Translations under genes and position numbers: made by a program
Part shown: positions 27,355 through 36,854 of the stretch, piece by piece
Layout: every line of letters starts with the position of its first letter
How positions within the stretch are numbered: position 1 is the stretch's first letter
Assembly (NCBI RefSeq): GCF_022829685.1
Contig: NZ_JAKSYE010000125.1
Location: forward strand, 1-64,000
DNA: 64,000 nucleotides
DNA from: Methylobacterium sp. E-045
GTDB taxonomy: Bacteria > Pseudomonadota > Alphaproteobacteria > Rhizobiales > Beijerinckiaceae
Direction of reading: 5' to 3'
Notes under the pieces: model-generated
What the model was told of the DNA's origin: nothing
The model's input: the letters and a program-made list of their open reading frames with translations, nothing else
Databases searched by the model: none

Positions 27355-28290
27355 ATGAGCGTGACGACCCTGTACGTGAGCCACCCCTCCGCTCTGGATC
27401 ACCAGATGCCCGAGGGGCACCCGGAGCGGGCGGACCGGATCCGGGCCGTGGAGGCCGCACTGGAGAAGGAGCGGTTCTGCGGTCTGCTGCGCGAATCGGC
27501 GCCCCGCGCGGAGACGGAGACCGTCGCCCTGGCCCATCCCGTTCCCTATGTGGAGGCGATCATCGCGGCCTCCCCGCGGTCGGGCTACGTCCAGATCGAT
27601 TCGGATACGCTGATGTCGCCGGGCACCCTCGACGCCGCCCTGCGCGGTGTCGGCGGCGCGGTCCATGCCGTGGATGCGGTGATGAGCGGGGCCTGCTCCA
27701 ACGCCTTCGTGGCCATGCGGCCGCCGGGCCACCATGCCGAGCGTATGCAGGCGATGGGTTTCTGCCTGTTCAACTCCGCCGCCATCGCCGTCCGCCATGC
27801 AAGGGAACGCCACGGAGCCAGCCGCGTGGCGCTGGTGGATTGGGACGTTCACCACGGCAACGGCTCGCAGGACATCTTCTGGGACGATGCGGCGGTGATG
27901 TACGCCTCGACCCACGAGATGCCGCTGTTTCCCGGCACGGGCGCCGTGGGCGAGCGCGGCACCCACGACACGATCGTCAACGTGCCCCTGCGGGCCGGAG
28001 ACGACAGCGGGATTTTTCGCGAGAAATTCGAGAAGGGGGTTCTTTCCCGCCTCTCCGCCTTCGCCCCCGACCTGATCGTGATCTCGGCCGGGTTCGATGC
28101 CCATCGCCTCGATCCGCTGGCCAGCGTCGAACTCGACGAGGCCGATTTCGGCTGGGCCACCCGGAAGCTCATGGAGATCGCCGACAGGCATGCCGGCGGC
28201 CGGATCGTCTCGGTGCTGGAGGGCGGCTACAGCTTGGACGGTCTCGCCCGGTCCGTCACCGCCCATATGGATGCCCTGATGGGGCGGTGA
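27355..28290 (+). CDS. Histone deacetylase family protein (AcuC/acetylpolyamine amidohydrolase-like)
   Basis: A 311-residue zinc amidohydrolase. It has RPPGHHAE (tandem His), DWDVHHGNG (metal-binding Asp/His) and the second metal Asp in GFDAHRLDP. Bacterial members deacetylate polyamines, acetoin-pathway enzymes or other amides; the substrate is not evident. The ATG at 27355 touches the GGAGGG ribosome-binding site. A GTG two codons later (27361) is better spaced and may be the true start. It ends 7 bp from the convergent ribB. Confidence 0.8.
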   Translation: MSVTTLYVSHPSALDHQMPEGHPERADRIRAVEAALEKERFCGLLRESAPRAETETVALAHPVPYVEAIIAASPRSGYVQIDSDTLMSPGTLDAALRGVGGAVHAVDAVMSGACSNAFVAMRPPGHHAERMQAMGFCLFNSAAIAVRHARERHGASRVALVDWDVHHGNGSQDIFWDDAAVMYASTHEMPLFPGTGAVGERGTHDTIVNVPLRAGDDSGIFREKFEKGVLSRLSAFAPDLIVISAGFDAHRLDPLASVELDEADFGWATRKLMEIADRHAGGRIVSVLEGGYSLDGLARSVTAHMDALMGR

Positions 28291-28297
28291 GGAGGCC

Positions 28298-29374
28298 TCA
28301 CCCTTCCAGCGGCACGTCGCCGAGCAGATCGATGCCGAAGCCCGAGAGGCCGACATAGGAGCGGGACGAGGTCGCGAGGTTACGGATCGAGACGATGCCA
28401 AGGTCGCGCAGGATCTGGGCGCCGAGCCCGACCTCGCGCCATTGCCGCACGCGCTGGGCCTCCGCCCCCTCCTCCGCATATGAGGAGAGCGGCACGCCGG
28501 CCGTTCCGTCGCGCAGGTAGACGAGGACGCCGCGTCCCTCCTTGGCGAAACGGCGCAGGACGCAATCGATCGACTTGCCGCCGCCGATCACGTCGGCGAC
28601 CACGTTGGAGCGGTGCAGGCGCACCAGCACGTCCCGGCCGTCGCCGATATCGCCGTGGACGAAGGCGAATTGCTGAACCGTCTCGAACGGGGTCGTGTAG
28701 GCGAAGCCGGTGAGGTCGCCGACCTCGCTCTTGACCGGGAAGGTCCCGACCCGCTCCACCAGCTTCTCGCGGGCCTGGCGGTAGGCGATGAGATCGGCCA
28801 CCGACACCCGCTTCAGGCCATGCAATTCCGAGAAGGCCGTGATCTGCGGTCCCTTCATCACCGTGCCGTCGTCATTGGCGAGTTCGCAGATGACGCCCAC
28901 GGGCGGCAGCCCGGCGAGCTTGCACAGGTCGACGGCCGCTTCCGTGTGTCCGGAGCGCATGAGGACGCCGCCATCCTTGGCGATGAGCGGGAAGACGTGG
29001 CCGGGACGGACGAAGTCGGATTCGCCCATATTGCCGTTGGCCAGCGCCCGCACCGTATTGCAACGCTGCTCGGCCGAGATGCCGGTGGTGAGCCCGTGCT
29101 TCACATCCACCGTGACGGTGAAGGCGGTGCCCAGCGGCGCGTCGTTGGAGGCCACCATCGGGTCGAGGCGCAGGCGCCGCGCTTCGGCGCGGGTCAGCGG
29201 CGCACAGACGATGCCGCAGGTGTTGCGGACGATGAAGGCCATCTTCTCCGGCGTGCAGAGGGAGGCCGCGACGACGAGGTCGCCCTCGTTCTCGCGATCG
29301 TCGTCATCGGTGACGACGACGATCTCGCCGCGGGCATAGGCCTCGATGGCCTGCGTGACGTGGGTATGGGGCAC
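28298..29374 (-). CDS. ribB: 3,4-dihydroxy-2-butanone 4-phosphate synthase with degenerate GTP cyclohydrolase II domain
   Basis: A 358-residue RibBA-like fusion. The N-terminal domain (1-205) is intact: VVVTDDDDRENEGDLVVAA, SAEQRCNTVRAL and RSGHTEAAVDLC. It makes the four-carbon riboflavin precursor from ribulose 5-phosphate. In the C-terminal domain the usual RVHSECLTGD...LRCDCG zinc site reads VRLHRSNVVADVIGGGKSID, without the three cysteines, so GTP cyclohydrolase II activity is unlikely. It precedes no other rib gene; aroC lies upstream. Confidence 0.9.
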   Translation of the reverse strand: MPHTHVTQAIEAYARGEIVVVTDDDDRENEGDLVVAASLCTPEKMAFIVRNTCGIVCAPLTRAEARRLRLDPMVASNDAPLGTAFTVTVDVKHGLTTGISAEQRCNTVRALANGNMGESDFVRPGHVFPLIAKDGGVLMRSGHTEAAVDLCKLAGLPPVGVICELANDDGTVMKGPQITAFSELHGLKRVSVADLIAYRQAREKLVERVGTFPVKSEVGDLTGFAYTTPFETVQQFAFVHGDIGDGRDVLVRLHRSNVVADVIGGGKSIDCVLRRFAKEGRGVLVYLRDGTAGVPLSSYAEEGAEAQRVRQWREVGLGAQILRDLGIVSIRNLATSSRSYVGLSGFGIDLLGDVPLEG

Positions 29375-29422
29375 GGGATGTCTCTTGAAAGTCTCTGAGC
29401 GGATGGGCTGCAGTTCGTCGGG

Positions 29423-30526
29423 TCACCCCCGCGTCCCGACCTGCCCCCGATGACGCAGATAGTGATCCGCGAGCACACACGCCATCATCGCTTCGGCGAC
29501 GGGGACGGCGCGGATGCCAACGCAGGGGTCGTGGCGGCCCTTGGTGACGAGGTCGACGTCGCGGTTGTCGGCCGTCACGCTCATGCGCGGGGTCAGGATC
29601 GAGGAGGTCGGCTTGACCGCGAAACGGCAGATCAGCGGCTGGCCGGTGGAGATGCCGCCGAGGACGCCGCCCGCATGGTTGGCGAGGAAGGTCGGCGCGC
29701 CCGCATTGCCCGAGCGCATCTCGTCGGCATTTTCCTCGCCGCGCAACGCCGCCGAGGCGAAGCCGTCGCCGATCTCGACGCCCTTGACCGCGTTGATCGA
29801 CATCATCGCGGCGGCGAGGTCCGCGTCGAGCTTGCCGTAGATCGGCGCTCCAAGGCCGGGCGGCACGCCTTCGGCGACGACTTCGATGACGGCGCCGATG
29901 GAGGAGCCGTCCTTGCGGATACCGTCGAGATACCCTTCGTAGAACCGCGCCGTCTCGGGATCGGGGCAGAAGAACGGGTTGCGCGCCACCTCGTCCCAAT
30001 CCCAGCGCGACCGGTCGACCGCATGCGGCCCCATCTGAACCAGGGCGGCCCGGATGACGATCTCGGCCGGTAGGACCCGGCGCGCGATAGCGCCTGCGGC
30101 GACGCGGGCGGCGGTCTCGCGGGCCGAGGAGCGCCCGCCCCCGCGATAATCGCGGATGCCGTATTTTGCGTCGTAGGCGTAGTCGGCGTGGCCCGGCCGA
30201 TAGCTGTCGCGGATCTCGGAGTAATCCTTCGAGCGCTGGTCGGTGTTCTCGATCTCCAGGGCGATCGGCGTGCCGGTGGTGAGCTGGACGCCGCCGGTGC
30301 GGTCGTCGGAAAACACCCCCGACAGGATGCGGACCTGGTCGGGCTCCCGGCGCTGGGTGGTGAAGCGCGACTGTCCCGGCTTCCTCCGGTCGAGCTCCGC
30401 CTGGATGTCGGCCGCCGCGATGGGAATTCCGGGCGGGCAGCCATCCACCACGCAGCCGAGGGCCACCCCGTGGCTTTCGCCGAAGGTGGTCACGCGGAAG
30501 AGATGGCCGAAGGTGTTGTGCGACAT
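29423..30526 (-). CDS. aroC: Chorismate synthase
   Basis: A 367-residue enzyme starting MSHNTFGHLFRVTTFGESHG. Family signatures are GESHGVALG, RPGHADYAYDAKYGIRDYRG and GGRSSARETAARVAAGA. It uses reduced FMN to make chorismate from EPSP, so its neighbour ribB, in riboflavin synthesis, may be a metabolic link. An in-frame extension to 30565 is unlikely. It lies 48 bp upstream of ribB on the same strand and 49 bp downstream of anmK. Confidence 0.95.
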   Translation of the reverse strand: MSHNTFGHLFRVTTFGESHGVALGCVVDGCPPGIPIAAADIQAELDRRKPGQSRFTTQRREPDQVRILSGVFSDDRTGGVQLTTGTPIALEIENTDQRSKDYSEIRDSYRPGHADYAYDAKYGIRDYRGGGRSSARETAARVAAGAIARRVLPAEIVIRAALVQMGPHAVDRSRWDWDEVARNPFFCPDPETARFYEGYLDGIRKDGSSIGAVIEVVAEGVPPGLGAPIYGKLDADLAAAMMSINAVKGVEIGDGFASAALRGEENADEMRSGNAGAPTFLANHAGGVLGGISTGQPLICRFAVKPTSSILTPRMSVTADNRDVDLVTKGRHDPCVGIRAVPVAEAMMACVLADHYLRHRGQVGTRG

Positions 30527-30575
30527 GGTGTGGGACGCTCTAGCGCGGGTTTCGGCTGAGGGCAAAGCGCCGGGC

Positions 30576-31715
30576 TCACGCCTCCGGCCGCGCCAGCACC
30601 CCGCCGGTCATCGCCTCCCGCACGCCCGTGGTCGACGGGAAGGTGATGGGCAGGCCCTTCAGCGAGCGCACGGCGAGATGCGCGAAGGCCTGGGCTTCGA
30701 GATAGGCCGAGGACCAGCCGATGGCGTCCGCCGTCGTGATCTCGGCGCGCAGGTGGTAGTTGAGCAGCCGCACCAGCTCGCCGTTGCGGGCGCCGCCGCC
30801 GGCCACGATCCAGCGGGTGGGGATCTCCGGCGCGTGGTCGAGGGCGCGTGCCACCGCGCGGGCGGTGAAGGCGGTGAGCGTCGCCGCCCCGTCCTCGGTG
30901 GAGAGCTGGCCGGCGAGCTTGTGCGAGAACCAGTTGCGGTCCAGCGATTTCGGCGGCCGGCGGAAGAAGAACGGATGGGTCAGGAGCCAGGCAAGGAGCG
31001 GCTCGTCGGGCCGTCCCCGCGCCGCCGTGCGCCCGCCGTCGTCCAGGGGTCGGCCGGTGCGCTCGCGCATCCAGTCGTCGATCAGCGCATTGCCCGGGCC
31101 GGTATCGAAGGCGATGACATCGCCGTTCGAGGCGATGAGGGTCGCGTTGGCGACGCCGCCGATATTGAGGATGCCCAGCGCCCCCTCGAACCCGGCGGCC
31201 TTGGCCAGCGCCTTGTGGAAGACCGGTACCAGGGGCGCGCCCTGCCCGCCTGCGGCGATGTCGGCGTGACGCAGGTCCGACACCACCGGAATCCCGAGGC
31301 GACGGCTCAGGGCCGCCCCATCGCCGATCTGGACACTCATGCGCTGGTCGGGGCGGTGGACCACGGTCTGGCCGTGGAAGCCGATCACGTCGATAGCGGC
31401 GGCGTTCAATCCGTTATCGGCAAGGAAGGCTTCCACGGCTTCCGCATGGGCGGCGGTGACGAAAGCCTCCGCCTCGGGCAGGCAGCCGGGCCGGTCCTCG
31501 CGGGCGACGACGGCCTCGGAATCGGACAGCGCCCGGCGGAGCAGCTCGCGATCCTCGTCCGAGTAGCCGCGATAGCCGGTGGGGCCGAGGGGTTCGAGGT
31601 AGCCGTTGGGGCTGCGCACGACCTTCACGTCCTCGCCGTCGGTCTCGATCAGGGCGACATCGACCCCGTCGAGGGAGGTGCCGCTCATCAGGCCGATCGC
31701 CCGCATCATGGTCAT
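30576..31715 (-). CDS. anmK: Anhydro-N-acetylmuramic acid kinase
   Basis: A 379-residue sugar kinase of the AnmK family. It has MRAIGLMSGTSLDGVDVALI at the N-terminus, VIGFHGQTVVHRP, FDTGPGNALIDDWM and VAGGGARNGELV. It phosphorylates and opens 1,6-anhydroMurNAc during peptidoglycan recycling. The start is the ATG at 31715 or the ATG two codons later. It is divergent from tyrS, which is the common arrangement in alphaproteobacteria. Confidence 0.9.
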   Translation of the reverse strand: MTMMRAIGLMSGTSLDGVDVALIETDGEDVKVVRSPNGYLEPLGPTGYRGYSDEDRELLRRALSDSEAVVAREDRPGCLPEAEAFVTAAHAEAVEAFLADNGLNAAAIDVIGFHGQTVVHRPDQRMSVQIGDGAALSRRLGIPVVSDLRHADIAAGGQGAPLVPVFHKALAKAAGFEGALGILNIGGVANATLIASNGDVIAFDTGPGNALIDDWMRERTGRPLDDGGRTAARGRPDEPLLAWLLTHPFFFRRPPKSLDRNWFSHKLAGQLSTEDGAATLTAFTARAVARALDHAPEIPTRWIVAGGGARNGELVRLLNYHLRAEITTADAIGWSSAYLEAQAFAHLAVRSLKGLPITFPSTTGVREAMTGGVLARPEA

Positions 31716-31837
31716 GCCGTCTACGCCCCGTGCCTTCCCGTGCCAGCCCTGCTAAGAGCCGGCGCATCACCGTGCGGTGCTATCACGGGGGCATTTGTCC
31801 TGTCCCGCATCGCGACCTATCGAATCCGGAACCTCGC

Positions 31838-33130
31838 ATGTCCTCCGCTCCGACCCCTGCCGCCGAGCCCTTCGTGCCGAAATCCGATTTCCTGCGCACG
31901 CTTCAGGAACGCGGCTTCATTCACCAATGCTCGGACCTCGCCGGTCTCGATGGCGTGCTGAGCAAGGACCGGATCACCGCCTATATCGGGTTCGACTGCA
32001 CCGCCGCCTCTCTCCATGTCGGCTCGCTGGTGCAGATCATGATGCTGCACTGGCTCCAGGCCACGGGTCACCGGCCGATCGTGCTCATGGGCGGCGGCAC
32101 CACCCGCATCGGCGATCCGACGGGGCGCGACGAGAGCCGCAAGGTTCTGACCGCCGCCGACATCGAGGCCAACAAGATCGGGATCGCCCAGGTCTTCGCG
32201 AAATTCCTGAAATTCGGCGGTCCGGATTCCGCGGACGCCTTCATGGTCGACAATGCCGAATGGCTGTCGGGCATCAACTACCTCGATTTCCTGCGCGACG
32301 TCGGCCGGCACTTCTCCATCAACCGGATGATGTCGTTCGACAGCGTGCGCCTGCGCCTGGAGCGCGAGCAGGAATTGTCGTTCCTCGAATTCAACTACAT
32401 GCTGCTCCAGGCCTACGATTACGTGGAGCTGAACCGCCGCTACGACGTCACCCTGCAGATGGGCGGCTCCGACCAGTGGGGCAACATCGTCAACGGCCTC
32501 GATCTCGGCCGCCGCATGGGCACCAAGCAGCTCTTCGCCCTCACCACACCGCTGCTGACCACATCGTCCGGCGCCAAGATGGGCAAGACGGCGGCCGGCG
32601 CCGTCTGGCTCAACCCCGACATGCTGAGTCCCTACGATTACTGGCAGTTCTGGCGCAACACCGAGGATGCCGACGTGGCGCGCTTCCTCAAGCTGTTCAC
32701 CCTGCTGCCCATGGACGAGATCGCCCGGCTCGCCGCGCTCCAGGGCGCCGAGATCAACGAGGCCAAGAAGGTGCTCGCCACCGAGGCGACCGCCCTCATG
32801 CACGGCCGCGAGGCCGCGGACGCCGCCACCGAGACCGCGCGAAAGACCTTCGTCGAGGGCAGCGTGGCGCAGGACCTGCCGAGCGTCAGCGTCGCACGCT
32901 CGGCCCTGGAAGCCGGTCTCGGCGTGCTCTCGGCCTTCGGCCCCGACCACGCCAGGCTCGTTCCCTCCACCAGCGAGGCGCGGCGCCAGATCAAGAGCGG
33001 CGGGTTGCGGGTCAACGACGTCCAGATCACCGACGAGAAGGCCGTGCTGACGCTGGCCGATCTCGGCCAGGATGGCGTGGTGAAGCTATCCTTCGGCCGC
33101 AAGAAGCACGTGCTTCTCAGGGTGGAGTGA
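31838..33130 (+). CDS. tyrS: Tyrosyl-tRNA synthetase
   Basis: A 430-residue class I synthetase. It has YIGFDCTAASLHVGS (HIGH-like HVGS), QMGGSDQWGNIVNG, the KMSKS-like KMGKT, and a C-terminal S4 RNA-binding domain (EARRQIKSGGLRVNDVQI). It charges tRNA-Tyr. The ATG at 31838 is preceded by GGAA at eight bases and matches family length. Its 122-bp divergent promoter region is shared with anmK. Confidence 0.95.
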   Translation: MSSAPTPAAEPFVPKSDFLRTLQERGFIHQCSDLAGLDGVLSKDRITAYIGFDCTAASLHVGSLVQIMMLHWLQATGHRPIVLMGGGTTRIGDPTGRDESRKVLTAADIEANKIGIAQVFAKFLKFGGPDSADAFMVDNAEWLSGINYLDFLRDVGRHFSINRMMSFDSVRLRLEREQELSFLEFNYMLLQAYDYVELNRRYDVTLQMGGSDQWGNIVNGLDLGRRMGTKQLFALTTPLLTTSSGAKMGKTAAGAVWLNPDMLSPYDYWQFWRNTEDADVARFLKLFTLLPMDEIARLAALQGAEINEAKKVLATEATALMHGREAADAATETARKTFVEGSVAQDLPSVSVARSALEAGLGVLSAFGPDHARLVPSTSEARRQIKSGGLRVNDVQITDEKAVLTLADLGQDGVVKLSFGRKKHVLLRVE

Positions 33131-33196
33131 GGCGACGGGGGCGGAACCTCGATCGGCCATGGCGCGATCGCGGGCTTTGAGAGCCCAGCGCATCTC

Positions 33197-33217
33197 CTTC
33201 CCCCTTCGCGGGGGAAG
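33197..33217. terminator. Hairpin between the convergent tyrS and AsmA-like genes
   Basis: CTTCCCCC (33197-33204) and GGGGGAAG (33210-33217) form a perfect 8-bp stem with loop TTCGC. It is symmetric enough to stop transcripts from both sides; no T-tract is visible. Confidence 0.5.
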
Positions 33218-33229
33218 ACAGCCGGCGCC

Positions 33230-36200
33230 TCAGCGTTCGGTCTCTCCGGCGGACGTCGCGCCGGGCAGGCCGTCATTGCCGCCGGCGCTGAACAGGCGGC
33301 GCAGGATGCCGGGCGCCAGCACGGAGAGCGGGTTCACGCTCACATCCGGCTTCGACAATCGGCCCGAGACCCGGAAATTCAGGGCGAACAGGCCTTCGTT
33401 GTTGCCCCCTCCCAGAAGCTGACCGAACAGCGGCAGTCGCGAGACGACGTTGTTGAGGCCGTAGAGGGGGACGAAGGTGCCGTTGATGTCGGCGCGTTCT
33501 TTGGCCGTGTCGAGGTAGCCGCTCATGGTGAAGCCCATGGCGGCGTTGGAGATGGCGGCGTCGGTGAAATCGACGCGGCTGCCGATCCGGGTGAAGTTCG
33601 CCCGCAGGCGGTCGAAGCTCACATCGTTGCCGGCGTTCTGGATGATCTGCTTGCGGCCCTTGGCATCGACGACTTCGCTGGTCGCCGGACCCTGCGCCAT
33701 GATGCTCGACAGGGCCGGTTCGTTGCGCAGCACGAAGTCGCGGATCTGGACAACGCCGGTCTGCGGCCCGTCGCCGAGGGAACTGCCGAGAACGAGCCGT
33801 CCGCCATACATGCGCTTGTAGATGTCGACGAAGCGAAGGGTCGCGCCGGCATCGGTGGTCTCGATGTTGATCGAAGGATCGCCGCGCCCCGAGCGGGACA
33901 CCACCGCCGAGAATCCGGCACCGTTGAAGCGGCCCTGGAGACGGCCCGAGCGGAAATCCTTGCCCTTCATCGAGAGCTTCGCGCTGGCGCCGGTCAGCGC
34001 CTCGCCGTTGAAACCGGTGATGATGCCCAAATTGATGTCGGCCTCGATCTCCTTGGACGGGTCGCGGCCGCTCTCCTTGGCGGCCTTGCCCTCCGGTCCT
34101 CCGAGCGACTTCAGGAAGGGCCGCGCATCGGCCACGGCTCCCTTCACGGCCACCTTGTAGAGGCTGCCGCTGCGGTCGATCTGGATGCGCATGTCGTCGC
34201 CGGGCGACAGCTTGAAGCTCGAGAGGTCGGCCCGGTCGAATTGTCCGTCGCCATTGATCGCCGCCGTGCCGCGTGCGCTGGCGCTGCCGGCATCGAGGAC
34301 GATGTCGCGCAGGTCCATCGCCCCGCCGGGGCTGACCTCGGTCATGACGAAGCCCAGGCGCCCCGGCTTGCCGGCGGGTTTGACGAAGCCGGGGATCAGG
34401 CCGTCGATGGAGGCCCGGGACAGGTCCGCCTCCATGCGGATGGGGGAGCGTGCCGGGCTGCCCTTTCCGATGGCGAGGTTGATCTTCAACGGAATCGGTC
34501 CGGCGAGCTGCGGCGCCACCGGCAGGCCCCGCCTCGCCCGCAGGGCCTCGTCGAGGAGGAGCGTCGCGTTGACCTCGCCGGGCGCACCCGCCTTCGGCTG
34601 GCGCAGCTCGAGGGTGAGCGGCGAGCCGAGCACCCGGCCGTCGCCCTTGAGGGTGAAGCCGCCGCGCTCGTAGGAGACGGCGAAGCGGCCGTTCTCGAGC
34701 TTCTCCTTGCCGAAGGCCTTCTCAACGGCGAGGTCGCTCAGGGTTCCGGTGAGACTCACGGGCAGATCGGGCAGTTCGGGGATGCGCTTGAGGTTGAGCG
34801 GGAAGTCGATCCGTAGGTCCGCATTCCCCTTGACCGAGGCCGGGTCGATCTCGACCCCGGTGAGGTTCTTGAACATCTTCGTCTGAAGCAGGGCGACGAG
34901 CGCATCCGCCCCGCCGCCGAGCTTGAGGCCGATCTGGGCGATGACGGTCTCCGGCGTGATCTTCGGGATCACGAAGGACCCGTCCGTGATGGAGAGCGTC
35001 CGGTCGTCCGGCATCCTGACGTCGGCGGTGACGCCACGGATGTTCGTGGTGAGGCCGGTGATCGTTCCCGTCACACGGCCGCGGCTCAAGGGAGGAGCGC
35101 CCTCGCTCACCGCCAGCGTCGCGTTGGAGACGGCGAAGTCGATATGGATGGCGCTGTCCGGCATCGGCTCGCCGCGCGTGGCGGCGGCGAGTTCGCTGCC
35201 GCTCATGTCCACGGTGATGTCGACCTTGTCGACGAGGCCGCCCTGGAGGTTGTCTACGAGGTACTCGCGGGCGGGAGGAGCGATATGCTCCGGCCACAGG
35301 CGCAGGGCCATGCGCCCGTCGGTATGGGCCGCGGTGATGTTGAGGGTCAGGCCGCCCTCGTCGGCATTGGTGTCCACCGTGCCGGTGACCCGGCCGGTGG
35401 CTCCCCCGGCACCGGCTACGGTGAACTCGTCGATGGAGAGGCCGCCGTCGCGCCCCGTGACATGGGCCGAAAGGGAATCGAGCTTGACCGGCTTGTCCGT
35501 CCTCGCGGCGCCGCGCAGGACCGCGTCCTTGCCCGCGAGGGCCAGGGTCCAGGCCGTGGGGCCGCCCACCGGGCTCGCGGTCCAGACGCCGGCGAGATGC
35601 ACCGCGTTGCCGGCTCCCAGATAGTCGATGCCGTCGAGGTTCAGGATCCGCCGGGCCTCGTCCCAGCTGACCGAGGCGGTCAGGCTCTCGATCGTGACCG
35701 GGTTGAAGTCCTTCTCCTCGATGAGGAAATTGCCGTCGCTGGTCTTCACCGTCGCTTTCAGGGTCTCGACCCGGCCGTTGTCGAGGCCGACCTCCGCCTT
35801 GGCCGACACCTTCAGGTCGGTCTCGATCGGCAGTTTCGATTGGCCGGAGAGGAGGAGCAGATCGGTGACCGGCAGGTCGTCCAGGGTGATGATGCCGTTG
35901 CGCTTTCCGTCGCCGCCCTCATGCAGGTCGCCGCCGAAGCGCCATTCCCCGTGGGGGCCGTCGATGCGCAGTTCGAACACGCGGGAATCCCGCGCCGCGT
36001 CGCGTCGGAACAGCCCGTTCACGTGCTCGAACACGCCGCGCTGGCGGGCGTCGTCGTCGATCAGGGTCAGGCGGCCATTGGTGATCCGCGCCCGGTCGAG
36101 GGCGCCGACCACACCGGCGGGATCGAGGACGATGCCGAAGATCGAGGCAATGGCGGCCGAGATCGGCGACGAGGTTCCCCGGGCGTTGTCGACGCTGGGC

Positions 36201-36685
36201 AGGGTGTGGGGTTCCGCCGCCGCACGGGCGGGATCGGAAGCGGCGAAGGCGATGGACCCGTCCCGGTGGACGAGGGCGGTCATCTGCAGGTCGCGGAACT
36301 CGATTGCCCTCGGCTGGACCGCGAGGCGCAGCAGGCCCCAGGTATCCAGGCTCACCACCGCCATGGGAGCGCGCAGGACGAGGGCGCCGTCGGGGTTGTG
36401 GATGTCGAGGCCGGCGACCTGAAGCGCCAGGGAATTCTCGGAATCGAGCTCGATGGTGCTGTCGCGCAGGTCCACCCGCCAGCCGGGGCCGATGCTGCCC
36501 GCAATGGCCGAGGCCACGCGCTCGGACATGCCGTCGATGCGCAGGGGACCGTTGGTCAGACGCCAGACCACGCCGGACACGGCGAGCGTCAGGGCGACCA
36601 TGAGAACGAGCGAGCACCATAGCAGCGGGCGCCGCCGCCGGGGCGACCCGCCCCGTCGCAAACCTCTGGCCGTGTCCTGGTTCAT
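33230..36685 (-). CDS. AsmA-like/YhdP-family large envelope protein (DUF3971)
   Basis: About 1151 residues. A single N-terminal membrane anchor (LLWCSLVLMVALTLAVSGVVW) follows an Arg-rich cytoplasmic tail. Long repetitive beta-rich AsmA/DUF3971 modules make up the rest, and the C-terminus resembles AsmA_2 (FALNFRVSGRLSKPDVSVNP). YhdP-like proteins bridge the envelope and transport phospholipids to the outer membrane; with the hpn genes this fits an outer-membrane lipid theme, though the two are far apart. I use the ATG at 36685 (AAGGA upstream). A GTG at 36721 lacks a ribosome-binding site. Confidence 0.8.
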   Translation of the reverse strand: MNQDTARGLRRGGSPRRRRPLLWCSLVLMVALTLAVSGVVWRLTNGPLRIDGMSERVASAIAGSIGPGWRVDLRDSTIELDSENSLALQVAGLDIHNPDGALVLRAPMAVVSLDTWGLLRLAVQPRAIEFRDLQMTALVHRDGSIAFAASDPARAAAEPHTLPSVDNARGTSSPISAAIASIFGIVLDPAGVVGALDRARITNGRLTLIDDDARQRGVFEHVNGLFRRDAARDSRVFELRIDGPHGEWRFGGDLHEGGDGKRNGIITLDDLPVTDLLLLSGQSKLPIETDLKVSAKAEVGLDNGRVETLKATVKTSDGNFLIEEKDFNPVTIESLTASVSWDEARRILNLDGIDYLGAGNAVHLAGVWTASPVGGPTAWTLALAGKDAVLRGAARTDKPVKLDSLSAHVTGRDGGLSIDEFTVAGAGGATGRVTGTVDTNADEGGLTLNITAAHTDGRMALRLWPEHIAPPAREYLVDNLQGGLVDKVDITVDMSGSELAAATRGEPMPDSAIHIDFAVSNATLAVSEGAPPLSRGRVTGTITGLTTNIRGVTADVRMPDDRTLSITDGSFVIPKITPETVIAQIGLKLGGGADALVALLQTKMFKNLTGVEIDPASVKGNADLRIDFPLNLKRIPELPDLPVSLTGTLSDLAVEKAFGKEKLENGRFAVSYERGGFTLKGDGRVLGSPLTLELRQPKAGAPGEVNATLLLDEALRARRGLPVAPQLAGPIPLKINLAIGKGSPARSPIRMEADLSRASIDGLIPGFVKPAGKPGRLGFVMTEVSPGGAMDLRDIVLDAGSASARGTAAINGDGQFDRADLSSFKLSPGDDMRIQIDRSGSLYKVAVKGAVADARPFLKSLGGPEGKAAKESGRDPSKEIEADINLGIITGFNGEALTGASAKLSMKGKDFRSGRLQGRFNGAGFSAVVSRSGRGDPSINIETTDAGATLRFVDIYKRMYGGRLVLGSSLGDGPQTGVVQIRDFVLRNEPALSSIMAQGPATSEVVDAKGRKQIIQNAGNDVSFDRLRANFTRIGSRVDFTDAAISNAAMGFTMSGYLDTAKERADINGTFVPLYGLNNVVSRLPLFGQLLGGGNNEGLFALNFRVSGRLSKPDVSVNPLSVLAPGILRRLFSAGGNDGLPGATSAGETER

Positions 36686-36854
36686 CGATCCTTGAGCCGC
36701 TGGATCGGACGGGCCGCTCACGCTATCGAGCGGGTGTCCGAGATTCGGGGTTGCCTTGACCCGGCAATCTTTTGGTCCTCAGCCGAGGGGCTGCCTGCAC
36801 CCCTCGATCAACGCCTCTTGTGGCACACTATCAATCGGCCGAAAGGAAGGCATC

